Assembly: GCA_014155875.1 (NCBI GenBank)
Contig: JACEFZ010027052.1
Location: 62,001 to 126,000, forward strand
Source: Cepaea nemoralis
Taxonomy: Eukaryota > Mollusca > Gastropoda > Stylommatophora > Helicidae
DNA length: 64,000 bases
Direction: 5' to 3'
Positions 49,301 through 58,947 of this stretch are shown one piece after another (position 1 is the first letter of the stretch; each line of letters begins with the position of its first letter). A program made the translations under genes and the position numbers. The notes under the pieces were generated by a model, which was not told the DNA's origin, made no database searches, and worked only from the letters and a program-made list of their open reading frames with translations.

Positions 49301-50574
49301 AATTTCTTGTAGTTTTTCTCTGTTATATGTTGGGTGTAATCTTTGTAATTTAGTATAGAAAGCTCTCTTAAGTTTTATTTTAAATTTTGCTCCAACGAGG
49401 AAGTGGTCGCTGTGGCACTCAGCTCCTCTATAACTTCTAACTTGTTGTATGTTTGATGCATTTCTGTTGTTAATTAAAATGTGATGTATTTGATTATAGG
49501 TTCTCTTGTCACATGATTTCCAAGTTTGTTTGTGTATATCCTTTCTTTGTAGTCTGGTACTGCTAATCTGCAGTCCTTTGGCTTCTGCCAGGTTGATGAC
49601 TCTCCATCCATTATCATTTGAAGTTGTATGTAGGCTTTCCATACCGGCCACTTTTTTATGAGTTTGCTCTCTACCTATTTTTGCATTGAAGTCTCCCAGC
49701 ACAATCAGGATGTCCTGTTTGGGGGTTTCTTCTATGACATCTTCCAGATCATTATAAAAGTCTTCTTTAATATCATCTTCTTTCTCTTCAGTAGGTGCAT
49801 GTACATTAATCATCGTTATATTTTTCCATTTACCTTTTATTCGTAATTTACTAATTCCTGTCATTAACAGCTTTAAAGTTTAGAACGTTCCCCCATAACT
49901 CTATTTTGATGACAAAACCTGTTCCTAATTCATGTTTATTTTGGGTGTTTCCTCCATATATTATAATCATTCCATTTTGCTCTAAAGTACCCTCTCCTGG
50001 CCACCTTATTTCTTGAATTGCTGTTATATCCATTTGATATTCAACCAGATCCCGGGTTAGTTCTTCAGCCGCTTCAGCTCGATATAGTGTCCGTACATTC
50101 CATGTTCCAAATCTCAAAAGTCCTTTAACGTTCCGAGGTCGTTGTCTAAATAAGTCAGTCCGAATTCGAGGCTTATGTATCTGTTTCAGCATTATGCATA
50201 AGGAAATGCTTTTACTGTTTGTCCGCGGTTGTTTGTGGCGTGAACTGCGTGTTGGGGAACAATGTTGTAGCTGGCTTTGTCGCAAGCGGACTGGTTTTGC
50301 CTTGTGCAGTAATGTGTGGCTGCTGGTTTTCTAGGGACTGCCGCTTCCATCGAAGAAGAACTGTATTTTTCGTGGAGAGCTTTTGTGTTGACATTCTGGC
50401 GTCGGCATTATACACAGTGTACCCGTGCGGGCTGTTGGTTGTCGAGACTCCTGTCATTTCCACTTTTCATATAGGGCAGTGAGGGGCATTTTATGTGATA
50501 TTCACTGGCACAGGAGCGGAGCATAATGGGAACGATCCGTTGCTGTGAAGTTGGAACCACGACTAACTAACTAT
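46302..50574 (+). mobile_element. Retroposon 'X', second copy, split by a LINE
   Basis: The X sequence runs 46302-47080 and resumes 50189-50574, ending with the same GCTGTGAAGTTGGAACC and CTAA units as the copy at 480-1004. Internally it holds several ~230-bp units, each with GGAGGACTTTTGTGTTGACA or a variant, TTTGTGGCGTGAACTGC and GACTGCCGCTTCCATC. It is therefore longer than the first copy by internal tandem repetition. The LINE at 47081-50188 interrupts it. No TSD for X itself was recognised here. Confidence 0.75.
47081..50188 (-). mobile_element. APE-type non-LTR retrotransposon with (GAA)n tail
   Basis: Inserted in retroposon X with a 7-bp TSD, GCATTAT, at 47074-47080 and 50189-50195. 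On the minus strand the apurinic endonuclease comes first: GTWNVRTLY, IQEIRW (Glu), VLGDFNAKIG (Asp/Asn), YNQIHHI and SDHFLV (final Asp-His), 50188-49004, with one frameshift near 49860. RT follows, 48937-47528: NNKATGADGI, NYRGISLL, FVDFKKAYDSV, SGLKQGDALSP and LLGYADDIDII (catalytic Asp pair). A frameshift leads into a C-terminal frame ending RRPRGRPRRRWRDN...SEC at 47194, whose stop overlaps the tail. About 38 GAA units form the tail. It is almost full length but disabled by several frameshifts. Family RTE/jockey-like; exact clade uncertain. Confidence 0.88.
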
Positions 50575-50583
50575 ACCAAGGTA

Positions 50584-51114
50584 CATGGTTGCCTGGAATA
50601 CATTCCTGTGCATATGTGGTGGTGGTGTGTCTGGAGTACATTCCTGTGCATATGTGGTGGTGGTGTGTCTGGAGTACATTCCTGTGCATATGTGGTGGTG
50701 GTGTGTCTGGAGTACATTCCTGTGCATATGTGGTGGTGGTGTGTCTGGAATACATACCTGTGGATATGTGGTGGTGGTGTGTCTGGAATACATACCTGTG
50801 CATATGTGGTGGTGGTGTGTCTGGAATACATTCCTGTGCATATGTGGTGGTGGTGTGTCTGGAATACATTCCTGTGCATATGTGGTGGTGGTGTGTCTGG
50901 AATACATTCCTGTGCATATGTGGTGGTGGTGTGTCTGGAATACATTCCTGTGCATATGTGGTGGTGGTGTGTCTGGAATACATTCCTGTGCATATATGGT
51001 GGTGGTGTGTCTGGAATACATACCTGTGTATATGTGGTGGTGGTGTGTCTGGAGTACATACCTGTGGATATGTGGTGGTGGTGGTGGTGGTGGTGGTATG
51101 ACTGGAATACATAC
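50584..51114 (-). repeat. 38-bp minisatellite repeating the exon D donor site
   Basis: Units read on the minus strand as CACAGGTATGTATTCCAGAC or CACAGGAATGTATTCCAGAC, plus ACACCACCACCACATATG. The unit boundary coincides with the exon D 5' splice site at 51115/51114. Of fourteen CACAG|G positions, five keep GTATG (51115, 51062, 51024, 50796, 50758) and nine read GAATG. All three minus frames stay open into the array. Confidence 0.9.
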
Positions 51115-51306
51115 CTGTGGATATGTGATGGAGGTATCACAGGTTCCATTCCTGACGAGTGTGACCTGCTGGTACGGGGACTTGAGGCAGTTCCCTGCTC
51201 TCAGCTCGCACGGGTTGCCGTAAGTTCTTCCGTCAGACCCGCACACGGGGAAGCCAATCGCAGTGCAGAAAAGCTGGCACTGGTCCTGTGTGATGTCGGC
51301 TTCTGT
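51115..51306 (-). CDS. Kazal-domain exon D (most 5' of four found)
   Basis: A 192-bp exon (64 codons, phase 0-0) between acceptor ..AAATCACAG and donor GTATGT. It encodes CQLFCTAIGFPVCGSDGRTY, NPCELRAGNC and RNGTC, a full Kazal domain preceded by TEADITQDQ. The linker is very short (DTSITYPQ) and lacks the Thr run of exons A and C. P1 is Ala, which would favour elastase-like proteases. No upstream exon or signal peptide was found to 64000. The donor is the first unit of the adjacent 38-bp array. Confidence 0.9.
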
Positions 51307-51317
51307 CTGTGATTTAT

Positions 51318-51505
51318 AAATGTCAACATGATATCTGGGGTTTAGAAGAGTCAACATGATATCTGGGGTTTAGAAATGTCAACTTGATATCTGGGATGTA
51401 GAAATGTCAACATGATATCTGGGGTCTAGAAGAGTCAACATGATATATGGGGTTTAGAAATGTCAACTTGATATCTGGGATGTAGAAATGTCAACATGAT
51501 ATCTC
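51318..51505. repeat. 29-bp minisatellite upstream of exon D
   Basis: About six copies of GTCAACATGATATCTGGGGT plus TTAGAAGA, 29-bp period (51322, 51351 and so on). The array starts within 15 bp of the exon. Confidence 0.9.
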
Positions 51506-51519
51506 ATCCATACATTCAA

Positions 51520-51670
51520 TCAATAACATTTCATTTGCAGAACCTCGCTCGCATAACAACCTTCCGGAAAACCTCTCCATCATAAGGAAGAGGCCCCGCA
51601 TCCGATACACCCATCTGGAGATCATCCGCCACATCCTGCACCCATCTTCTCTTTGGCCTTCTATTCCTCT
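51520..51670 (-). pseudogene. LINE reverse-transcriptase tail, 3' part (split by LTR element)
   Basis: The minus strand reads GQREDGCRMWRMISRWVYRM and further C-terminal sequence. It continues the frame that breaks at 59389 and matches 31622-31850. The LTR retrotransposon sits between the two halves. Confidence 0.75.
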
Positions 51671-51896
51671 TGTCAGAGCCTAGCTACGCAGCAACATCGT
51701 TACGGCACCCGGCGGACAAGAGTTGTCGGCTGGCGAGATTCTTACCTGACACGCGACCAGCGCTGACGACAGACGTTATGTATTTAATGTGGCAATAAAT
51801 CCATAGAACTTGTGTTGCTGTGTCTTACGTCGAATCACGTTGTACTTGTACTGTCTCACATGTGTTAGCCAACGAGCCTAATAGAAGATCCTGACA
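51671..51896 (+). repeat. 5' LTR with internal deletion
   Basis: It equals the 3' LTR except that the segment corresponding to 59053-59267 is missing at 51775/51776. The break shows only 1-nt microhomology. The AATAAA signal and everything after it are kept; the lost part lies just upstream, where the promoter and start site would be expected. Confidence 0.92.
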
Positions 51897-51906
51897 TGTG
51901 TGGACG

Positions 51907-51918
51907 TGGGGGCTCGTC
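51907..51918 (+). promoter_or_regulatory. Candidate primer-binding site (tRNA-Pro type)
   Basis: TGGGGGCTCGTC matches the first 12 nt of the tRNA-Pro-complementary site used by some retroviruses. It lies 10 nt after the LTR end, farther than usual, so the assignment is probable rather than sure. Confidence 0.55.
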
Positions 51919-52754
51919 TTTATTTAAAGAACCTAATATATTTAGACGTGTGTTGTTCGTCTTTGTTATTTAAAACTATAATTCTTGTACTTGTAAAATT
52001 TGTCAAGGTTATAGTGATGTACATGTGATCGGAAAAGTCTCAGTGTGATCCATTACTACATTGTCTAAATATGTTTAAGATCATTAGTAAATGTACAGTA
52101 CATATTGTTTGATCCTGTAAACGTGTTAAACATTTGTGATTTGTGAAAATTGTCACCGTTTGACCTTGTCAACATTGTGATTTAGCCGCCATTTTGACCT
52201 TGTCGCCATCTTGTAAACTTGATGTCTTTGTCCTTACTGAATGTCATCTTGATGTAAGTGATGTGTCATCAATGTTATTGAGTGTTCAAATACAGATAGA
52301 TTGTTTTTGTGTATTGAGTTTGTGGAACGCAAAGAGTTTTGGAAAGAGTGTAACTTCTGTTGAAAGAAACACTGTTGACGACAAATTTACGACATACAAT
52401 TATACTCAACGCCATCCAAACCTAATCAACACTTAGTGACTTGCAGGCACACACCAACAAACACACGCTAACTTATTTCTCTCCAAAAACAAAGCAGGTT
52501 TTTGCGTACCATCCATAACCCTGCCGTAGAGGTCATTAGTGGTTCCGAAGTACGACCCTACAGTTTGCTAGCCCGATTGCCCAACCTTTCGTCACCATAT
52601 CCAAGGGCACTTGAGTATATTTTTCTTCACTTTAACTTTACGTATGCATTAGTGGGCACGCATCGTATAGACAAATCAATTGTAAGTTGTTTTTCTACTA
52701 ACCATTTACGACATATTTTGTGTAATTGATTTTCATTGACATATTTTCTCCATC
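51919..52754 (+). other. Leader of the LTR retrotransposon
   Basis: Non-coding stretch between the primer-binding site and the Gag start. Small open frames show no domain character. Confidence 0.6.
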
Positions 52755-55700
52755 ATGTCGTCGTTATTTGATTTCATCGATATGGGTTTAAAATTAAAGT
52801 TAGAAGGTGATGAATTAACACAATGGAGTGAGAAGAAATACGCAGAATACCTACTTGTTCAGGAAAAAGCTGCCGAACGCGATGAAAGAGCAGCAGAAAG
52901 AGCTCTAAAACAGGCAGAGATTGAAAAAGCTGCCAAGCAAATAGAGGCAGAAACAGCTCTAAAGCAAGCAGAGATTGAAACAGCATTAAAGCAAGCCGAA
53001 GTAGAAATGGCTGCAAAGACAAAGCAAGCTGAGATAGACGGTGAACTTAAGAAAGCAGAAATAGCAGCCCAGAGTAAGAGAGAAGAACTTGAATTACAGT
53101 TGAAAATGAAACAACTCGACACCGAGACTGCAATGAATAAAGAGTCAAAGAAATCTGAAAGACTGGAAAAAGAAAACCAGTATAAGAAGTACCAAGGTAT
53201 CGTTCGTAACTATACCTCGGGTGACTGCATAGCAGCCTTTACCCAAAATTTTGAGACATTAATGGAACATTACCAAGTTCCACTTTCGGAATGGAATATT
53301 TTATATATGAGGAGTCTATCTGGGGAACCTCTGAAAGTCATTGAAACCATCCCCAAAGACCTCAGAAAAGAGTACCATTACATTAAATCTAAAATAATGG
53401 CACATTTCATGTTAGATGAAGCAGGGTACAGAGAACAATTCAGTAAACTAAGTCCAAAATCAACTCAAACGTTCTCTGACTACCTCTGTTTAGTCCGAGA
53501 CATTTTCAGCAAATGGACTTCATCAGCAAAAATTAACAAAAATTATGATAAATTAGAAGATCTCATCATTCGAGATAAAGTCATTTCTTCTATCCCATCA
53601 TCTTTTTCTAAGTTCTTGCAGGAGAATGAATGCACAAGTGTGGAAGAAATGGAAAGACGTGGTTCGGCCTATTATACGGCAAATAAACAGTGTTTTGCCA
53701 CTGAAGCTACTGACAGTAACTGGGTAGCAGCAGCCAACTATGAGAAAAACTATAGTAGGCAAAAACCAAACAGGCCTACCTCTGAAAAATTTAGACATTG
53801 TGTTCATTGTAAAATGTCTCATTATTTGAACGAGATGTGCGATAAAAACCCAGGGTACCAAACATACTTGCAAAATATGGTAAACAGACAAGACAGAGAA
53901 CGTAAATCGTTCAAAAGTGCACGTAAATGTTTTCTCTGCAAGGCTTACGGTCACCATCGCATGGATTGTAGAGGCAGGCATATGACCAATAAAGCCAATG
54001 CCGCCTTGTTCGATAGCTCAGCGTCAGAAGACGAAAATACAGAAAAACATCCTGTACATGCAGCACAGGCTTGTGATGCATTTAGTTCCAACACATGCAC
54101 TGTCTGTAATACCTTCTTTGAAAATGGTATCCTAACATGCGGGCACGCCATCCCTATTGCTAATGAGGAAGGTAACTTAGTAATAGACTCAAAAGGCAAA
54201 TTAGACATCTATCATGGGTATGTTAATGGCAAGTTTGCTACAGTACTTCGCGACACCGGGAGTACACTTATTGGCCTGAAAACAACATTCATAACGCCTA
54301 CAGACTACACAGGTAGACACATCACATGTAGAACATTTTCAGGCAATATTGAAAAATATCCATTAGCTTGGGCATACATTGAAACACCATTCCTCACCGG
54401 GAAAGTAAAGGTCGCAGCACTTACAAACCCAGTGTGCGATATAATCATAGGAAATTTACCTGAGGTGAATGACAAACCCCATAACCATGACATAACATCA
54501 CTATGTATTAATGATAACACATCACCACCAAATGTCATTGAAAATGTCATATCACCGGTTGAATGTATGTTAGCTAATGCAGCACTAAGTTCTCATCACA
54601 TCATTGACGATATCATTCCATCATCATCATCTGATGTCATTGAGTGTGTGAACGCAGTAACAAGATCTACTGCTAGAGTGCAAGATGAAAATAACCAAAC
54701 TGAGGCTATTCAAATGCTTAGCCCAGAAGTACCACCTAGTGACTCTATGAAGGAAACATTCATAACAGCTCAAAAAGCTGATCCTTCACTGTCAAAGTAT
54801 TTTGACCTGATCGGCAAAAAGGCAAGAGTAACAAAAAATGCTAAATGGCATTTTGCTTTATACAATGATATACTCACCAGGTACTACACCAAAGGTGACG
54901 TTACAACAAAGCAAATTGTGTTGCCAACTACTTATCGCAAGCAAGCTTTACATCTTGCTCACGATATACCTTTTGCAGGTCATATGGCATATGTTAAAAC
55001 CAGGTCAAGACTATTGACACAGTTTCATTGGCCAAAATTCTGTAATGACATAAAAACATATTGCAGAAGTTGTGATACATGCCAGAAACTGGTAAAGAAA
55101 GGTAAACACCCGCAGGCAAAGTTACAAGTCACTGACTTAGCCAGTCGACCTTTTGAAAAATTATCAGTTGACATTGTGGGCCCTCTTAGTCATACAACAA
55201 CTAGAGGGAATAAATATATTCTAACAATTATTGATCAATGTAGCCGCTGGCCAGAAGCTATTCCTCTAAAGAACATTACTGCCAACGATATCATGGAAGT
55301 GTTCTTCCATATTTTCTCCCGAATTGGGTTTCCAGATACTATCCAGTCTGATAGAGGCACGCAGTTTATCGCCGCATCCACTCAAGCTTTCACTAAAATG
55401 TTAGGAGTGAAGCAAGTCTTCAATACCCCCTATCATCCTCAATCGAGCGGGATTATAGAAAAGCTTAATGGGGATCTGAAGCACATGCTTGCCAAAGTAA
55501 CTCAAGATCACCCCAATAACTGGGATTATTACTTACCAGCTGTTCTTTTTGCTTATCGCGAGGTACCACATTCTAGTACCGGTTTCTCTCCCTTTGAACT
55601 CATCTATGGTGCCAAACCACGAGGCCCATTAACAATTTATCACCAAATGTTAACAGATTCCACTCCATTATTGAAACCCATATCATCATTTGTGTATGTA

Positions 55701-57527
55701 ACATCATTGCGTGAAAGGATAATGAAATCATGTGAAATTGCTAAAAGTGCACTAAAACTATCTGGTGCTACTTACAGACAATACGCAGACAAAGGTAACA
55801 GGACTATAACATTGACAGCTGGACAGGACGTACTACTACTACTACCTAGTGACAGACAGCTACTGACAGATTCTTGGCAGGGACCTTTTAAAGTGACAAG
55901 ACAAATCTCACCTGTTGACTACGAAATCCTGATAAAAGACAAACACAAAATATTTCACATCAATATGCTAAGACCATACTACGACAGAGACAACGAACAA
56001 GACGATACGACAGCTTGCACCGTGATAATAGATCACGAAGATGACGATTCTAGCGACGAGATTCCAACACCTACATTAGACACGACAAACTGCTTGAAGG
56101 AGATCAAGATCAATCCAAACCTAAGTCAAGCAGAGACAAACAGTTGCAAACAGTTGATACAAGAGTACAACACCATCTTTTCAGACAACCCAGGACAAAC
56201 AGAGTTAGTACAGCATCACATCACACTCACATCAAACACACCCATAAGATGCAGACCATACACAATACCATTACATTACAAGGAACAACTACATCAGGAA
56301 ATCATCAACTTAGAAAAAAACAACATCATCAGACGATCCCTATCAGACTTCTCTTCACCCATGGTCATTGTACGTAAAAAGGACAACACAATACGACTTT
56401 GCATAGATTACAGAAAACTGAACAAAATAACTGTTTTAGATCTTGAACCAATGGCAAACACGGACGATCTCCTGACAGAACTGACTGACGCTAAGTTCTT
56501 CACGACCCTTGACATGTCTAAAGGTTACTGGCAGATTGCTGTACATGAAGACAGCAGACATCTAACAGCTTTCGCCACGCCTTGGGGACTGTACGAATGG
56601 TGCAAACTTCCATTTGGGCTAGTCAATGCCCCAGCCACATTTGTACGCATGACACGACTCCTCCTATCTGACATCCCTAATATCGTTTGCTATATTGACG
56701 ACATCTGTGTCCATACAGAGACAATGACGGAACATATAAAGATACTGGAACAGACACTAGAACGTATCAGACAGCACGGACTGACAGTGAAACCTTCAAA
56801 GGTGAGCATGGCTTACCAAGAGATATCATTTTTGGGGTACAGAATATCTAATGGCTTTGTCATGACAGACAACAAAATTGTCTCCAAAATTCTAAAACTG
56901 TCACTTCCAACAAATAAAAAACAAGTCCGCAGTTTGTTGGGACTTATTAATTATTACAGAAACTTTATTCCTGATTTTTCAGAACTGACTGAGGTTTTTT
57001 CTAACTTACTAACCAAGAATAAACCCGAAAAAGTTGTAAACGATGAATGCCTACGAAATGCATTTCATAAAGTTTTGGCACACTTTTCTGATAAGAATTC
57101 GCCTAATCTCATCCTTAAATTGCCCAACATTCGTTTACCTTTCAGATTGAGAACAGATGCTAGCTCCATTGCGATCGGCGCAGTCCTATTGCAGGAATAC
57201 AACGACGTCCTGCATCCCGTTTGTTTTCTATCAAGAAAACTAAGGCCCCGAGAGCGGGCATGGTCCATTCCGCAATTAGAAGCATTGGCCTTAGTAGAAA
57301 GTGTGACGAAGCTGTCCAGATATCTTCTAGGACGTCACTTTATCATCGAAACTGACAACAGTCCATTACGGTATATAAATTCCGCAGTACCATCAAATAA
57401 TATGATTGCTCGCTGGTCCTTAAAGCTTCAGAATTTCAGTTTTGAAGTTCGCCATATTCCCGGCAGAATGAATACAATCGCCGACCTTTTGTCCCGTTGT
57501 CCGACAGACCCAGTAAGCAATGTCTGA
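52755..57527 (+). CDS. Gag-Pol polyprotein with integrase before reverse transcriptase
   Basis: The frame has 1590 codons and starts at the first ATG after the leader (MSSLFDFIDMG). Residues about 20-150 form a charged coiled coil with KQAEIE repeats, followed by a capsid-like region with LSGEPLKVIETIPKDL. A CCHC zinc knuckle (CFLCKAYGHHRMDC) lies at 392-405. The aspartic protease has Asp500 in RDTGSTLIGL. Integrase follows: zinc finger His736, His743, Cys773 and Cys776, then Asp806, Asp866 and Glu902 (D,D-35-E), and a GPY/F-like module with Trp1041 and GPF 1043-1045. Reverse transcriptase comes next, with YIDD at 1313-1316. RNase H has Asp1468, Glu1509 and Asp1534. All catalytic residues are present and there is no gag/pol frameshift or stop. 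The order PR-IN-RT-RH is that of Gmr1-like elements, whereas ordinary Ty3/gypsy has IN last. Confidence 0.93.
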   Translation: MSSLFDFIDMGLKLKLEGDELTQWSEKKYAEYLLVQEKAAERDERAAERALKQAEIEKAAKQIEAETALKQAEIETALKQAEVEMAAKTKQAEIDGELKKAEIAAQSKREELELQLKMKQLDTETAMNKESKKSERLEKENQYKKYQGIVRNYTSGDCIAAFTQNFETLMEHYQVPLSEWNILYMRSLSGEPLKVIETIPKDLRKEYHYIKSKIMAHFMLDEAGYREQFSKLSPKSTQTFSDYLCLVRDIFSKWTSSAKINKNYDKLEDLIIRDKVISSIPSSFSKFLQENECTSVEEMERRGSAYYTANKQCFATEATDSNWVAAANYEKNYSRQKPNRPTSEKFRHCVHCKMSHYLNEMCDKNPGYQTYLQNMVNRQDRERKSFKSARKCFLCKAYGHHRMDCRGRHMTNKANAALFDSSASEDENTEKHPVHAAQACDAFSSNTCTVCNTFFENGILTCGHAIPIANEEGNLVIDSKGKLDIYHGYVNGKFATVLRDTGSTLIGLKTTFITPTDYTGRHITCRTFSGNIEKYPLAWAYIETPFLTGKVKVAALTNPVCDIIIGNLPEVNDKPHNHDITSLCINDNTSPPNVIENVISPVECMLANAALSSHHIIDDIIPSSSSDVIECVNAVTRSTARVQDENNQTEAIQMLSPEVPPSDSMKETFITAQKADPSLSKYFDLIGKKARVTKNAKWHFALYNDILTRYYTKGDVTTKQIVLPTTYRKQALHLAHDIPFAGHMAYVKTRSRLLTQFHWPKFCNDIKTYCRSCDTCQKLVKKGKHPQAKLQVTDLASRPFEKLSVDIVGPLSHTTTRGNKYILTIIDQCSRWPEAIPLKNITANDIMEVFFHIFSRIGFPDTIQSDRGTQFIAASTQAFTKMLGVKQVFNTPYHPQSSGIIEKLNGDLKHMLAKVTQDHPNNWDYYLPAVLFAYREVPHSSTGFSPFELIYGAKPRGPLTIYHQMLTDSTPLLKPISSFVYVTSLRERIMKSCEIAKSALKLSGATYRQYADKGNRTITLTAGQDVLLLLPSDRQLLTDSWQGPFKVTRQISPVDYEILIKDKHKIFHINMLRPYYDRDNEQDDTTACTVIIDHEDDDSSDEIPTPTLDTTNCLKEIKINPNLSQAETNSCKQLIQEYNTIFSDNPGQTELVQHHITLTSNTPIRCRPYTIPLHYKEQLHQEIINLEKNNIIRRSLSDFSSPMVIVRKKDNTIRLCIDYRKLNKITVLDLEPMANTDDLLTELTDAKFFTTLDMSKGYWQIAVHEDSRHLTAFATPWGLYEWCKLPFGLVNAPATFVRMTRLLLSDIPNIVCYIDDICVHTETMTEHIKILEQTLERIRQHGLTVKPSKVSMAYQEISFLGYRISNGFVMTDNKIVSKILKLSLPTNKKQVRSLLGLINYYRNFIPDFSELTEVFSNLLTKNKPEKVVNDECLRNAFHKVLAHFSDKNSPNLILKLPNIRLPFRLRTDASSIAIGAVLLQEYNDVLHPVCFLSRKLRPRERAWSIPQLEALALVESVTKLSRYLLGRHFIIETDNSPLRYINSAVPSNNMIARWSLKLQNFSFEVRHIPGRMNTIADLLSRCPTDPVSNV

Positions 57528-58939
57528 GTGCACTGTGTAATATTACACTCAGCCCAACACAGCCACCAATGAGTGAATTTTTTCCATTCACCTACTGTGT
57601 AAGGTCTATAATTAAAATTGTGATACGGTTTAGAAACCGACATGTATAATATACTTATTTTAAGCAAGTCATATAATGAGTGTAGTATAATTGTGTAGTG
57701 TGTGTTAGAATGAGAACAATATTAATTGTATATATACACCGAGAACAGTGTCACAGACGCTTAACCACTTACCAGAAGCGAACTTTACCATTGTGACATC
57801 TGTGAGTGATTTTCTTCACCGAGATATTTTAACATGTGCAAATGTGGACCGAACATTGACTTCTACACCACCTCTGCAGCGAATTTAATCCAAATTGTTC
57901 GACGTTTGAACATCAGAAATAAGAACAGTCGATCTTTATCCAGAAGTTGTGAACACATCGGAAATAAGAACATTCCATCATAATCCGTTGTGATACTATA
58001 ACATCAGACACGAACTGTGAGAACATTTTACTATCCGTTCCGAAATAAAACCGGATCATTTGTGTTCAGACAGTGTAACATCAACCAAATTTTGCGTTTC
58101 GTGTGTATTTCCGGTGTAATTTAAAAAGTCTAGCAAAATTAGCAGACGATATACAAATTTTCAAAAATTTATGACAATTGTAAAATCCTTTTGAATCTAT
58201 AAAATATAATATACCAATTGGGTACTTATTTATTTTGATTAGTGTAATCTTAGAATCATATCTTGATTAATGTATTCATATTACCGACTTTTTCTCGTTA
58301 ATATGAAGAAACGTCAAGCAATGACGCTAAGAAATTAAATAATTATTGTAATGTATGGAATTTCTTAAATGTCAATATTACTTCCCTTGCATTTGTGAAT
58401 TACATCAAGGGCCATAATTTGAAACATATTCATTAATGTATATTGTATAGATAGACATTTTGTTTGCTCAAATAGTTGGCACAGCAGGTAGGCGTCCACC
58501 AAGCATGTCATAGAGCTGCCAACATTGCAAACCAACATAAGAACTCCTGACCAAATGAGGGCAGAGTTTAAGTGTTTAATACGACTAATACAAAGCCGTA
58601 TTTCAGTCTGGCTAGATGGTTGTTGCAAAACAATCATATTATTACGTTTTTTTCAAATAGCTGCGAGGTAGATGCGTGAAGCTGGTGCTACTGATCTGAC
58701 TGGGTATGATTGCAATGAAGGTAACCAGGCATCAGGGGGATGAAACCTGAATTGTGTTAACAGTTGTACTTCATTTGTCATTTTCAATGCAACTTACATT
58801 TTTTTCGTATATATTTCTATGCCTTATATGTATTTTCATGCATAACACTGGGAAAAAGTAGTCTCTGACATGAAATTAACACTACCCCAGTATATACATA
58901 CATCATGAATGAAAGATGACATCTTTCATTGAGGTACCC
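57528..58939 (+). other. 3' non-coding region of the LTR retrotransposon
   Basis: 1.4 kb with no envelope-like frame, signal peptide or transmembrane pattern. A stretch near 58405 (CAAGGGCCATAATTTG) may belong to an independent small insertion. Confidence 0.5.
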
Positions 58940-58947
58940 GGGGAGAA
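58940..58947 (+). promoter_or_regulatory. Polypurine tract
   Basis: GGGGAGAA sits directly before the TGTCAG start of the 3' LTR, where plus-strand priming occurs. It is short for the class. Confidence 0.65.

Noticed and set aside
50563..51357. A 264-codon minus frame as one long exon including the His-rich array
   Set aside because: A canonical donor at 51115 fits the phase of the other Kazal exons. The downstream part is open in all three frames because of the repeat. Kept only as a splice-variant hypothesis.
57528..58939. Envelope gene of the LTR element
   Set aside because: No frame longer than about 90 codons in 1.4 kb, and no signal peptide or membrane anchor pattern.
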